Notes: a model not told the origin generated them from the sequence alone. A DNA stretch of 64,000 nt from Wagnerdoeblera intermedia (GCF_042647465.1 NZ_JBHRVN010000008.1); one strand, 5' to 3'. Counted from the first letter of the stretch, positions 17,258 to 25,987 are shown. Translations and numbers: made by a program.

Positions 17258-18440
17258 CACACTACACGACTCGCAACCTCAGGCTCTTCGGAATGACGAT
17301 TTTCCGGTCGACGATTGGCTCGTCCTGGCCTGATCGCAATCGGCGGCGGAGTTCATCAAAACCTGTTCTGAACCAGGATCTCTCGCAATAGCCATGCTTC
17401 TTCCGGGCTGGGTATTTCTGGCCAAGGCGTTTGACCGCGGCACGGCACACCAACGCGATGGCGATTGCGGTGATCGCAACCAGGAGGCTCAACTTATGCG
17501 CGAGCGTGAGGCGGGTATCCTCAATATTCAGGCCCTTCGTCTTGCTGTCCGCGAACAGGCATTCGATGAACCACCTCTTGCGGTAATAGCGCAGAATGCG
17601 ACCACCACTGGCAGGCAGAGAAGACGCCACCACGAGCAGCTCGCCTCCCTTGATCCGCCGGGCGCCAAAGTGGAGCTCGATGTCGGGGTGCCCAGCCTTG
17701 GCAGGCAAAACGGCGGTAAAGCCGCGTTCGCCCTTGCAGCGCGACAACCAGGAGCGCAGCGACAACTCGCGCCCATCCACCCGGATGATCTGTTCCTCCT
17801 TCAGGCGGATCGCAAACGGGATGCCGTGGTCCTTGAGGAATGCGAACCATTCCTGCCCGATGAATTCGCGATCGGCCAGCAGCATGCGCACGGTCGAGGC
17901 CTCGAAGCGCGCAAGGTAGCGCCGCATCAGATCAATCCGCTGCGCCGTGGTGCTGTTGCCGCAATGCGCGAGAAGGCTCCACATCAGGGGAACCCGAAAC
18001 TTCTCCGTGACAACGGCAAGGACGAGGATGTTGACATCGGCCTTGCCGATCTTCCAGTTGGTTCTGTCGAGGCAGAGATACCATTTCTGCGGTCGACCGA
18101 TCAGGGCGACAACCAAACCGACAGCCCAGTCTTCCGGCAGGACAACATGCTGGAAAAAGCGCTGCAGTCGCCGATAGGTCGATGCAACCTTTGCGCGACC
18201 CGGACGTTCCGTCGCGATATGCGTCAGGTTCACCGTGCGGGCACTGATCATGCCCAGCAAGAGCAGGCACAAGGTTTCAAGTCGCGACTTGCCCAGCGGC
18301 ACATGCGCGGTTAGCGTTTCTTTCAGATCGGCGAGAGCACGGGAATTCAATGGACCGTTCCTTTGGCGAGGTCGAGTCCATCAGAAGACTCGCTTTCGCC
18401 GATCACCGCCACCCCGAAAACCTCCGTGTCGTGTAGTGTG
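17258..18440 (-). mobile_element. Complete IS4-family insertion sequence (1183 bp)
   Basis: The termini are perfect 13-bp inverted repeats, CACACTACACGAC at 17258-17270 and its complement at 18428-18440. They are flanked by an exact 9-bp target duplication GGGTAATGC. One intact transposase gene fills the element on the minus strand. Intact ends, intact duplication and an uninterrupted gene indicate a recent insertion, in contrast to every other IS in the window. Confidence 0.92.
17262..18350 (-). CDS. IS4-family transposase, intact
   Basis: Protein of 362 residues with the DDE transposase fold: CLDRTNWKIG carries the first aspartate, LADREFIG the second, and the Y-(2)-R-(3)-E-(6)-K type signature YYRKRWFIECLFADSKTKG the glutamate. 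The start appears to be TTG at 18350. The stop at 17262-17264 falls within the left terminal repeat, a common compact arrangement. No disruption is visible, so the element may still be active. Confidence 0.92.
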   Translation of the reverse strand: MNSRALADLKETLTAHVPLGKSRLETLCLLLLGMISARTVNLTHIATERPGRAKVASTYRRLQRFFQHVVLPEDWAVGLVVALIGRPQKWYLCLDRTNWKIGKADVNILVLAVVTEKFRVPLMWSLLAHCGNSTTAQRIDLMRRYLARFEASTVRMLLADREFIGQEWFAFLKDHGIPFAIRLKEEQIIRVDGRELSLRSWLSRCKGERGFTAVLPAKAGHPDIELHFGARRIKGGELLVVASSLPASGGRILRYYRKRWFIECLFADSKTKGLNIEDTRLTLAHKLSLLVAITAIAIALVCRAAVKRLGQKYPARKKHGYCERSWFRTGFDELRRRLRSGQDEPIVDRKIVIPKSLRLRVV

Positions 18441-18449
18441 GGGTAATGC
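18441..18449 (+). repeat. 9-bp target-site duplication of IS4 element, right copy
   Basis: GGGTAATGC directly follows the right terminal repeat and is identical to the copy at 17249-17257. Confidence 0.92.
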
Positions 18450-18511
18450 AGGAAATTTATATTTAATTAACTGTTTTTATTATATATTTTCACTCAATCA
18501 TTAAGCGTAAA

Positions 18512-18525
18512 CAAACGGTCGTTTG
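18512..18525 (+). promoter_or_regulatory. Orphan operator-like dyad
   Basis: CAAACG-GT-CGTTTG is a 14-bp inverted repeat of the type bound by TetR-family regulators of acyl-CoA metabolism. It sits in an AT-rich stretch (18450-18530) next to the IS4 insertion, with no gene start close by. The gene it served may have been displaced by the insertion. Confidence 0.4.
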
Positions 18526-18542
18526 AGGTTGCATTCGATGGA

Positions 18543-18773
18543 TCAGTACAGCCGCGCGAAGATGGGATATATGGTCCAGGCCATGAGCAGCACCAATCCA
18601 AGGATGAGGTAAACGGCGAGCTCCATTGCCGTCAGACGCAGGCGAGATCGCTTGTAGTCACGCTCAAACTTCAGGAAACGCCGCAAATGAATGAAAGGCT
18701 TCGCATGGGGAGGCTGATCGGAGAGGTGGCTGCGGAAATCTGAACAGCCGGGATAAGTGGATTTTCTGCTCAA
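18543..18773 (-). CDS. Small putative membrane protein
   Basis: An open frame of up to 76 residues (TTG start) ends in a single strong membrane segment (AVYLILGLVLLMAWTIYPIF) preceded by basic residues. A shorter 27-residue version could start at the ATG at 18629. No good ribosome-binding site precedes either start and no family is recognised. The hydrophobic helix with a positive-inside flank is the only sign of coding. Confidence 0.3.
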   Translation of the reverse strand: MSRKSTYPGCSDFRSHLSDQPPHAKPFIHLRRFLKFERDYKRSRLRLTAMELAVYLILGLVLLMAWTIYPIFARLY

Positions 18774-18835
18774 CAGCAGCCCATACGCATTTATTCAGCG
18801 CAATCTGGCATGAATCCCGCTGTGAACGTCCATCC

Positions 18836-19612
18836 TCAACGGTTTTTAAACACCGGTGCCCGGCGTTCGAGAAAGGCGGTCATTCCCTCGCGCCGGTCGT
18901 CCAGGGCGAAGCTTGCGTAAAGGAGACGGCGTTCCGAATAGATGCCGCCTGCGAGATGGGTCTCATAGGCCTGATTAACAGCTTCTTTGGCCAGCATCAT
19001 CACCGGACGCGAGCGCGCGGAGAGGCGCTTTCCGACCTCAACTGCCAGCGGCAGATGGGCTCCGGGCGGGGTCATGCGGCTGATCAGTCCGCGCTGCAGG
19101 GCCTCCTCGGCGGGCATGATCCGCCCGGAGAGGATCATATCCATCGCGACCGCCTTGCCGACCAGCCGGGTCAGCCGCTGCGTCCCCCCCGCGCCGGGGA
19201 TCACACCAATGCCGGTTTCCGGCAGACCAAAGCCCGCTGTCTCATCTGCGATGATCAGATCGCACATCAGAGCCAGTTCACAGCCGCCTCCAAGCGCGTG
19301 GCCTGCGACAGCGGCGATCACCGGCTTGCGGCAGGTTGCGGTACGCTCCCAGGTGGCGGTGATCAGCTCTTCGGCATAAACATCCGCGAAACTCTTATCG
19401 AGCAACTCACGAATATCGGCGCCGGCCGCAAAAGCGCGGGATGACCCGGTCAGAACGATCGCCCCGATCGCATCATCCGCTTCATAGCTGTCGAGCGCCT
19501 GACCGAGTTCGATAGTAAGCTGCCTGTTTAAAGCGTTCAGTGCTTCCGGCCGGTTCAGTTCAATGATGCCCACGGGACCGTCACGGCGCAGTTTCAGGGT
19601 TTCGGGGGGCAT
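18836..19612 (-). CDS. badK: Cyclohex-1-ene-1-carboxyl-CoA hydratase-like enoyl-CoA hydratase (BadK)
   Basis: Crotonase of 258 residues that would hydrate cyclohex-1-ene-1-carboxyl-CoA to 2-hydroxycyclohexanecarboxyl-CoA. Both catalytic glutamates are present (GGGCELALMCD and FGLPETGIGVIPGAGG), as is the AFAAGADI active-site loop. The overall pattern, including RREL/ERRLLYASFA-DAREG at the C-terminus, resembles Rhodopseudomonas palustris BadK from memory. The ATG at 19612 is preferred because GGAG precedes it by 6 bases; an ATG at 19627 lacks a site. It is transcribed away from the MarR gene and from the badHI-like operon whose products act on its product. Confidence 0.8.
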   Translation of the reverse strand: MPPETLKLRRDGPVGIIELNRPEALNALNRQLTIELGQALDSYEADDAIGAIVLTGSSRAFAAGADIRELLDKSFADVYAEELITATWERTATCRKPVIAAVAGHALGGGCELALMCDLIIADETAGFGLPETGIGVIPGAGGTQRLTRLVGKAVAMDMILSGRIMPAEEALQRGLISRMTPPGAHLPLAVEVGKRLSARSRPVMMLAKEAVNQAYETHLAGGIYSERRLLYASFALDDRREGMTAFLERRAPVFKNR

Positions 19613-19811
19613 GTCACTCTCCGTCATCAGAAAGGCAAAAGCCGCCGGGCGGAAGCGGGGCGGCCCAGCATTTATGACAACATATTTTCACATTTGCAGC
19701 AAGCGCTGTGATATACCCGCGACCGGGGGTGGGGGCCGCATCAAAAATTCGGCCCGACTCACTCTCCGCCACGCCTATGCTGCAGTTGCAGCAAGGAGTT
19801 AGGCAAGGGGG

Positions 19812-20306
19812 TTACACTTCTCCGCCCTGCTGCTCTCCGATGCGCGCCATATTCTGGCGCAGCATATCCAGGTAGTGCAGCGCATGGATCATGTCATTGT
19901 CTGACATGCCCTGCATCGCGTCACGGTAGTAATCAGCGATATCGCTTTGCATGGCCCGCCACCGGGTCCAGCCCTCATCCGTCAGGGTGATCAGCCGCGA
20001 GCGATTATCATCGGGGTCAGGAAGGCGTGCAATCAGCCCGCGCACCTCCAGGCGGGACAGAACGCCCGTAAGGTTTTGACGACTCACCATAAGAAGCCGC
20101 GCGAGATCCCCGACCGCGATGCCATTCACCCAGCGATCACGCACCAGAGCGCCAAGGACTGCCCACTGCTGGGTGGTCACATCGTGACGGTCGAGCGCGC
20201 GGGTGCCGGTTTTGTTGAGCAGGTTGGCGCATTGGTAAAGCCGGAAAGCCACCCGGTTGGACAGGGCGGCGGTGAAGATTTCGGATTCGTCTGGCGCTTT
20301 GCTCAT
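19812..20306 (-). CDS. MarR-family regulator of the alicyclic acid cluster (BadR-like)
   Basis: Regulator of 164 residues. The helix-turn-helix is in VGDLARLLMVSRQNLTGVLSRL, and the wing is in LPDPDDNRSRLITLTDEG. The start at 20306 is where family homology begins; a GTG nine bases upstream is an alternative, and the ribosome-binding site is weak in both cases. It is divergent from the badH-like gene, with a dyad and a good promoter in between. In R. palustris the alicyclic acid genes are controlled by the MarR protein BadR, which responds to a pathway CoA ester. The same role is inferred from context here. Confidence 0.78.
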   Translation of the reverse strand: MSKAPDESEIFTAALSNRVAFRLYQCANLLNKTGTRALDRHDVTTQQWAVLGALVRDRWVNGIAVGDLARLLMVSRQNLTGVLSRLEVRGLIARLPDPDDNRSRLITLTDEGWTRWRAMQSDIADYYRDAMQGMSDNDMIHALHYLDMLRQNMARIGEQQGGEV

Positions 20307-20374
20307 GGCACTCACATTCCGGGTTCCCCGACGCAGCGTCAAGGGGCGCAGTTGCTGCGTCGCGGCGTGGGATC

Positions 20375-20398
20375 TCAATTTTTATGTAAATAGATTGA
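20375..20398 (+). promoter_or_regulatory. Inverted repeat, probable MarR operator
   Basis: TCAAT and ATTGA are separated by 14 AT-rich bases, about 70 bases upstream of the MarR start. The repeat ends inside the -35 box of the predicted rightward promoter. A second short dyad, CACA-N7-TGTG (20399-20413), follows within the promoter spacer. Confidence 0.5.
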
Positions 20399-20423
20399 CA
20401 CATCAAAATTGTGCTTCTACCCT
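20395..20423 (+). promoter_or_regulatory. Predicted sigma-70 promoter of the alicyclic acid operon
   Basis: A perfect -35 TTGACA (20395-20400) and a -10 TACCCT (20418-20423) are separated by 17 bases, 110 bases upstream of the badH-like start. The overlap with operator-like dyads fits control by the divergent MarR protein. Confidence 0.65.
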
Positions 20424-20533
20424 GATTTTCAGGGAGAGACAGATCGAAGGCCCTGCCCGAGGCGGGAAAGTCAGAGCTGAAGCCCAAGGATACTCAGCAC
20501 GAATCGATCTGTCCGCGTCAGGCGGAGTGTGAA

Positions 20534-21301
20534 ATGCGCGGACTGAATGGGAAAACCGTTGTCATAACCGGCGGCGGGGGCGGTATCGGATCGGCGACCT
20601 GTCTTCGCTTTGCTGAAGAGGGTGCGAAGGTCGCGGTGCTCGATCTGAACGCTGATGCTGCACGCCGCGTTGCAGATCAGATCAAGGCTGCCGGCGGGCA
20701 GGCTCTGGCCATCGCTGTGGATCTGACCGATTTCGAGGCGACTGGTCAGGCGGTCGCGGCCATTGAAGACGCACTCGGGCCTGTTGATGTGCTGGTTAAC
20801 AACGCAGGTTGGGACATCTTCACCCCCTTCCTGAAAAGCGGGCCGGAATTCTGGTCGAAGATCATTGATATTAACCTGCGCTCGGTTCTCAACATCACCC
20901 ATCCTGTGCTGGAGCGCATGGCGGCACGCAGATCCGGTCGCATTGTTTCGATTGGCTCGGACGCTGCGCGCGGCGGATCATCCGGGGAATCCGTCTATGC
21001 CGCCTGTAAGGCCGGCGTCATTGCCTTCAGCAAGACCATTGCCCGCGAACATGCCCGCCACAACATCACCGCCAATGTTGTCTGCCCCGGAGTGACCGAG
21101 ACCGCGATGCTGGAAGCTTTCATGGAACCTGCGGGTGACAAGGAAAAGTTGCGGGGCGCGTTTACCAGGGCCGTTCCTTTGGGCCGGCTGGGCCAGGCCG
21201 AGGATCTGCCGGGGGCCATCCTGTTTTTTGCCAGCGATGATGCGGCCTTTGTGACCGGGCAGGTGCTCTCGGTCTCGGGCGGTCTGACGATGCACGGGTA
21301 A
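20534..21301 (+). CDS. badH: 2-hydroxycyclohexanecarboxyl-CoA dehydrogenase-like SDR (BadH)
   Basis: Short-chain dehydrogenase of 255 residues expected to oxidise 2-hydroxycyclohexanecarboxyl-CoA to the 2-keto ester with NAD. The Rossmann motif TGGGGGIG, the NNAG motif, the catalytic Ser in SIGSDAARGG and Y-A-A-C-K are all present. GGAG lies 7 bases before the ATG. The assignment rests on the immediately downstream badI-like gene, the same pair order as in Rhodopseudomonas palustris, and on the nearby badK. SDR sequence alone would not give the substrate. It is the first gene of a run of same-strand genes reaching 30063. Confidence 0.8.
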   Translation: MRGLNGKTVVITGGGGGIGSATCLRFAEEGAKVAVLDLNADAARRVADQIKAAGGQALAIAVDLTDFEATGQAVAAIEDALGPVDVLVNNAGWDIFTPFLKSGPEFWSKIIDINLRSVLNITHPVLERMAARRSGRIVSIGSDAARGGSSGESVYAACKAGVIAFSKTIAREHARHNITANVVCPGVTETAMLEAFMEPAGDKEKLRGAFTRAVPLGRLGQAEDLPGAILFFASDDAAFVTGQVLSVSGGLTMHG

Positions 21302-21311
21302 GGAGATCAGC

Positions 21312-22094
21312 ATGGACTACACCGATATCCTTTATGCGGTGAAAGACGGTGTGGCGACGATCACCCTCAATCGCCCCGACAAATACAACGCCTTTCGCGG
21401 TCAGACCTGTGAAGAGCTGATCCACGCCTTCAACCGGGCGGGATGGGACAAATCGATCGGGGTGATCGTTCTGACCGGCGCGGGGGAGAAAGCCTTTTGC
21501 ACCGGCGGCGATCAGTCCGCGCATGAAGGGCAATATGACGGGCGCGGCACCATCGGCCTGCCGATGGAGGATCTGCATTCCATCATCCGCGATGTGCCCA
21601 AGCCCGTGATTGCCAAAGTGCGCGGCTTTGCCATCGGCGGCGGCAATGTGCTCTGCACGATCTGCGATTTTACCATCGCGGGTGAAAGCGCCCAGTTCGG
21701 TCAGGTCGGCCCCAAGGTCGGCTCGGTGGACCCGGGCTATGGCACCGCCTTCCTTGCCCGCGTTGTAGGTGAGAAGAAAGCGCGTGAAATCTGGTATCTC
21801 TGCCGCCGGTATAAAGCCCATGAGGCCCTGGCCATGGGCCTCGTCAATGCTGTCGTGCCCGACGCCGATCTCGACGCCGAGGTGGAACGCTGGTGCGCTG
21901 AGATCATGGAGAAATCGCCCACCGCGCTCGCCATCGCCAAGCGCAGCTTCAACATGGACACGGAACACCAGCGCGGCATTGCCGGAATGGGGATGTATGC
22001 GCTGAGCCTCTATTACGACACCGACGAAAGCAAAGAGGGCGGCGTGGCCTTCCGCGAAAAGCGCAAACCCGATTTCCGTAAATTCCAGCGCTGA
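21312..22094 (+). CDS. badI: 2-ketocyclohexanecarboxyl-CoA hydrolase (BadI)
   Basis: Crotonase-family ring-cleaving hydrolase of 260 residues that would convert 2-ketocyclohexanecarboxyl-CoA to pimeloyl-CoA. It matches BadI of R. palustris closely in length and motifs, recalled from memory: NAFRG at the start, AFCTGGDQS, DGRGTIGLPMEDLH, FAIGGGNVL, GPKVGSVDPGYGTAFLARV and FNMDTEHQRGIAGMGMYAL. MenB (dihydroxynaphthoyl-CoA synthase) is the nearest alternative, but no menaquinone genes are nearby and badH and badK are. The gene starts 10 bases after badH. Confidence 0.9.
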   Translation: MDYTDILYAVKDGVATITLNRPDKYNAFRGQTCEELIHAFNRAGWDKSIGVIVLTGAGEKAFCTGGDQSAHEGQYDGRGTIGLPMEDLHSIIRDVPKPVIAKVRGFAIGGGNVLCTICDFTIAGESAQFGQVGPKVGSVDPGYGTAFLARVVGEKKAREIWYLCRRYKAHEALAMGLVNAVVPDADLDAEVERWCAEIMEKSPTALAIAKRSFNMDTEHQRGIAGMGMYALSLYYDTDESKEGGVAFREKRKPDFRKFQR

Positions 22095-22163
22095 GAGAGC
22101 AGATATCGTCGCGGCGGCGGAGCGATCCGCCACCGGACGCCCGCAGCGGTCAGGGAGGACTCA

Positions 22164-23312
22164 GTGAGGACGATTTTTGACACCGATGAGCTGGAGCAGA
22201 TCCGTGATCTGGCCCGACGCTTCGCCGTTGAAAAAGTGGCCCCCGGCTATCTTGATCGCGAAAGGCAGGGCCGTTTTGATCCGGCGCTGATGCGTGCAAT
22301 GGGCAGTCTTGGCCTGATCGCGCCGGAATTGCCGGAGGAGTTTGGCGGCATCGGCGCGGGCTATCTTTATTCAGGCGCGATTATCGAAGAAATCGCCAAG
22401 GCTGATTTTACCTTTGCTTATGTCTCTCTGCTTGCCTCGCTGAACGGGCAGATCCTGCGCAGTTTTGCCCGACCGGAAGTGGCAAAGGCCTGGCTGCCGG
22501 GGGTGACGGCAGGAGAGCATCTGCTGGCCATCGCCCTGACAGAACCCAAGGCCGGATCGGATGCGGCAAACCTTGGCCTGCGGATGGAGCGGCAGGGTGG
22601 TCATTACATTCTGAACGGCGAAAAGACCTCGATTTCGGCCAATCAGATTGCCAAGGGCGTCATCACCTTTGCGCGCACCGGCCGCGCTGAGGATCGCGCG
22701 AAGGGTGTCTCGGCCATTTTGGTGCCACTGGATCTGCCGGGGATCACCACGTCGAAATTCGCCAATATGGGGCAGAACTCGGTGGGCCACGGCTCAATCT
22801 GGTTCGACAATGTGCGGGTGCCGGCAGATCACCTGCTGGGCGAAGAAGGCCGTGGCTTTGGCCAGGTTATGCAGGGCTTTGACTTCTCGCGCAGTCTGAT
22901 CGGCCTGCAGTGCTTGGGCGCTGCCCGCGCCAGCCTGAATGAAACCTGGGCCTATCTGACAGAGCGCGAGGCCTTTGGCCGAAAACTCGCGGAGTTTCAG
23001 GGTATCACCCATCAGCTGGCCGATTTCGACACGAAAGTTGAAGCCGCGCGGCTCATGTCGATGAACGCGCTCTGGCTGAAAGATCAGGGGCATCCTCATA
23101 CCGCTGAGGCGGCCATGACCAAATGGTGGCCTCCGCTTCTGGCCTATGAGGCGATCCACTGCTGCCTTCTGGTGCATGGTCATGCGGGCTACAGCGACGG
23201 TCTGCCTTTCAATCAGCGTCTGCGCGATGTGCTGGGGCTGCAGATCGGGGATGGCACGGCGCATATTATGAAAAATATCATCGCCCGCGAGCGGATCGCG
23301 CAGAAAGGGTGA
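22164..23312 (+). CDS. aliB: Acyl-CoA dehydrogenase, probable cyclohexanecarboxyl-CoA dehydrogenase (AliB-like)
   Basis: FAD-dependent acyl-CoA dehydrogenase of 382 residues. It starts at a GTG preceded by GGGAGGAC. The flavin-binding segment AIALTEPKAGSDAANL and the C-terminal domain (YLTEREAFGRKLAEFQGI, LLVHGHAGYSDGLPFNQ) are complete. Where straight-chain enzymes of the MCAD type carry Y-E-G-T with the catalytic base, this protein has G-D-G-T (LQIGDGTAHIMKN). The same badH-badI-acyl-CoA dehydrogenase order is found in the alicyclic acid operon of R. palustris, so oxidation of cyclohexanecarboxyl-CoA to the 1-ene ester (the BadK substrate) is inferred. Confidence 0.75.
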   Translation: MRTIFDTDELEQIRDLARRFAVEKVAPGYLDRERQGRFDPALMRAMGSLGLIAPELPEEFGGIGAGYLYSGAIIEEIAKADFTFAYVSLLASLNGQILRSFARPEVAKAWLPGVTAGEHLLAIALTEPKAGSDAANLGLRMERQGGHYILNGEKTSISANQIAKGVITFARTGRAEDRAKGVSAILVPLDLPGITTSKFANMGQNSVGHGSIWFDNVRVPADHLLGEEGRGFGQVMQGFDFSRSLIGLQCLGAARASLNETWAYLTEREAFGRKLAEFQGITHQLADFDTKVEAARLMSMNALWLKDQGHPHTAEAAMTKWWPPLLAYEAIHCCLLVHGHAGYSDGLPFNQRLRDVLGLQIGDGTAHIMKNIIARERIAQKG

Positions 23313-23316
23313 GAGC

Positions 23317-24099
23317 ATGAACGCCACCACCCCCATCCTCGAAGTTGAGGGCATTGAGCGCCGGTTTGGCGGCCTCGTTGCCGTGACGGGCGTTGATCTG
23401 CGGCTGATGCCGGGCGAGATCTTCGGTCTTGTCGGCCCCAATGGCAGCGGCAAGACAACCCTCACCAATGCGATCACCGGGTTTTATCCGCCCAACAAAG
23501 GCCGCATCCGTCTGGCGGGGGAAGATATTACGGGGCGCAGACCCCACCGCATCGCGGCGCTTGGCGTGGCGCGGACGTTCCAGAATCTCGCCCTGTTTAA
23601 CGGCCTGACCGTGCTCGATAACATTATGCTGGGCCGCCATATTCACATGCGTCCCGGCGTTTTTCGCACGGCGCTTTACTGGTGGCTTGCGCGTCCGCAG
23701 GAAATTGCCAACCGCGCCATCTGCGAAGAGATTATCGAGTTTTTGCAACTCGAAGGCATTCGTCACGAGATGGTGGATGGCCTGCCGATCGGGCTGAAGA
23801 AGCGTGTTGAGCTGGCCCGGGCCCTCGCCGCCGAGCCGCGGCTTCTGATCCTCGACGAGCCGATGGCCGGGATGAACCAGGAGGAGAAAGAATATATGGC
23901 CCGCTTCATCCTCGACGCCCGCGCTGAGCGCGGCGTAAGCGTTTTGCTGATCGAGCACCATATGGATGTGATCACCGGCATCTGCGACCGCATGCTGGCG
24001 CTGAACTATGGTGAGATGATCGGGACCGGCATCCCGCGCGAGGTTATCAAAGACCCCCGCGTGGTTGAGGCCTATATCGGGCGCGGCCATGCAGACTGA
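23317..24099 (+). CDS. Branched-chain-type ABC transporter ATP-binding protein (LivG family)
   Basis: ATPase of 260 residues. Walker A is GPNGSGKTT, followed by GVARTFQNLALFNGLTV (Q-loop), the degenerate signature LPIGLKKRVELARAL, Walker B LLILDEPMAGMN, and LLIEHHMDV with the switch His. The signature lacks the usual LSGGQ (it reads LPIGLKK), which is not rare in LivG proteins. It starts 4 bases after the dehydrogenase and overlaps the synthetase gene by 11 bases. It works with the LivF-type ATPase and the two HAAT permeases encoded downstream. Confidence 0.9.
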   Translation: MNATTPILEVEGIERRFGGLVAVTGVDLRLMPGEIFGLVGPNGSGKTTLTNAITGFYPPNKGRIRLAGEDITGRRPHRIAALGVARTFQNLALFNGLTVLDNIMLGRHIHMRPGVFRTALYWWLARPQEIANRAICEEIIEFLQLEGIRHEMVDGLPIGLKKRVELARALAAEPRLLILDEPMAGMNQEEKEYMARFILDARAERGVSVLLIEHHMDVITGICDRMLALNYGEMIGTGIPREVIKDPRVVEAYIGRGHAD

Positions 24100-25987
24100 G
24101 CAGCGCACCCTGATCAGCTATCTGACGGAACACGCTGCCACCCGCCCCAATGGCATTGCAATGCGCGAGAAAGAGCGTGGCATCTGGAAAGAGATGACCT
24201 GGCCGCAGTATTGCGATGAGGTCACGGCATTCGCCGCAGCGCTCGAAGCGCTTGGCGTGGGCGCGGGACAGGCGCTGATGATCCTCGGCGACAACCGGCT
24301 GCGGCTTTACGCGGGCTGGCTAGGGGTGACCATGCTGCGCGGCTATGCCATGCCCACCTATCCCGGCGCCACGCTGGACGAGCTGCGCCATTTCTCGGGC
24401 GAAGTTCCGATCGCGGTGGCGCTTGCCGAAGATCAGGAGCAGGTGGATAAGGCGCTGGAACTGCGCGCCGGCGGCGCGCGGATCGATCACATCATCTATG
24501 ATGACCCGCGCGGAATGGCGGGCTATGAGGCCGAAAATCTGCACTCCTGGGACGAAGTCCTGCGCCAGGGCCGTGCGCGGCTGGCGGCCGAACCCGGGCT
24601 GGCAGCGCGGCTTCACGCTCTGGCCCAACCCGGCGATCCGGCGGTCTTTCTCCATTCCTCCGGCACCACCGGCAATCCGAAAGGGATTGTGCTCAGCCAT
24701 GCCAATGTGATCGGAGCGGCCTTTTCCAGCCTGCATGGCGGGGTGTTTGGCAAGGATGAGGACATCCTCGCCTATCTGCCCATGGCCTGGCTGGGTGACA
24801 CCGCCGTGACCGTGGGGGCGGCCGTCACTTTTGGCTGGAGTGTGAATATTCCTGAAAAGCAGGAAACCGTGATCCGGGACATGCGCGAAGTGTCGCCGAC
24901 CTTCTATTTCTCAGCCCCGAGGGTCTGGGACAATATGCTGACCCAGATCCAGATCAGCATGGCCAGTTCGACCCGGCTGAAACGCGCGGTCTATCACTTC
25001 TTCATGAACCGTGCCGAAGCTGCTGAACGTCGCGCCCTGCAGGGGCAGCCTGCGGGGGCGGGCGACCGGCTGCTGCGCGTGCTCGGCGAATGGCTGGTCT
25101 TTCGTCCGATCAAAGATCAGTTCGGTCTTTTGCGGATCCGCAATGCCTTTTCCGGCGGCGAGGCGCTTGGCGAGGACACGTTCGTTTTCTACCGCGCGCT
25201 CGGCGTGCGGCTGCGCCAGCTTTACGGTCAGACCGAGGTGTCAGGCTTCTCAGCCGCGCAGCGGCCTGAGCAGGTGAAACTCCACACCGTCGGCAGCCCC
25301 CTGCCCGGAATGGAACTGCGGTTCTCTGAAGCCGGTGAAATTCTGCTGCGCGGCGAGGGGATTTTTCACGGCTATCATGGCAATCCCGGGGCGACGGCGG
25401 AAAGCCTGTCTGACGGCTGGCTGCAGACCGGCGATGTCGGCTATCTGGAAGACGACGGCCAGCTGGTCGTTCTGGGCCGCATCTCTGAGGTGGTTCATAC
25501 CGCAGCTGGTGAGCGCTATGTCCCCAACTACATCGAGAACCGGCTCAAGTTCAGCCCCTTCATCAAAGATGCCGCCGTGGTGGGCGCGGGGCGTGACTGG
25601 CTGACCGTCATGCTCTGCATTGATTTCGATGCAACCGGGCATTGGGCGGAAACCAATGCGGTGCCCTATTCCTCCTATGCGGATCTCTCACAGCGCCCTG
25701 AAGTGGCAGAGCAGCTGGCCGACGCGATCCGGCGGGTCAACGCCACTCTGCCGCAGGGGCTGACAATTCGACGCTTTGTGAGCCTTCACAAGGAATTTGA
25801 CCCAGATGACGGCGAGATCACCCGCACCCGAAAGCTGCGCCGTAAGGTTGTCGAGGCCCGCTATGCACCGGTCATCGAGGCGCTGCATTCAGGAGCAACG
25901 GAAGTTCACGTCGAGGCTCAGGTCACCTATGAGACCGGCGCCACCGGCGTGGTTGAGCGTATGCTTCAGATCCGGGAGCTTGAATGA
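24089..25987 (+). CDS. AMP-dependent acyl-CoA synthetase (HAAT-transporter-linked type)
   Basis: Ligase of 632 residues that would activate the imported carboxylic acid with ATP and CoA. The P-loop HSSGTTGNPKG, the YGQTEVSGF motif (A5), the GDVGYLEDDG motif (A7) and GRISEVVHTAAGERYVP (A8) are present. It belongs to the long-chain synthetase-like group that is often embedded between branched-chain ABC transporter genes in aromatic and alicyclic acid clusters. It overlaps livG-like by 11 bases and the LivH-type permease by four, so transport and activation are tightly coupled. Its size differs from the shorter AliA ligase, so it may replace AliA. Confidence 0.85.
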   Translation: MQTEQRTLISYLTEHAATRPNGIAMREKERGIWKEMTWPQYCDEVTAFAAALEALGVGAGQALMILGDNRLRLYAGWLGVTMLRGYAMPTYPGATLDELRHFSGEVPIAVALAEDQEQVDKALELRAGGARIDHIIYDDPRGMAGYEAENLHSWDEVLRQGRARLAAEPGLAARLHALAQPGDPAVFLHSSGTTGNPKGIVLSHANVIGAAFSSLHGGVFGKDEDILAYLPMAWLGDTAVTVGAAVTFGWSVNIPEKQETVIRDMREVSPTFYFSAPRVWDNMLTQIQISMASSTRLKRAVYHFFMNRAEAAERRALQGQPAGAGDRLLRVLGEWLVFRPIKDQFGLLRIRNAFSGGEALGEDTFVFYRALGVRLRQLYGQTEVSGFSAAQRPEQVKLHTVGSPLPGMELRFSEAGEILLRGEGIFHGYHGNPGATAESLSDGWLQTGDVGYLEDDGQLVVLGRISEVVHTAAGERYVPNYIENRLKFSPFIKDAAVVGAGRDWLTVMLCIDFDATGHWAETNAVPYSSYADLSQRPEVAEQLADAIRRVNATLPQGLTIRRFVSLHKEFDPDDGEITRTRKLRRKVVEARYAPVIEALHSGATEVHVEAQVTYETGATGVVERMLQIRELE

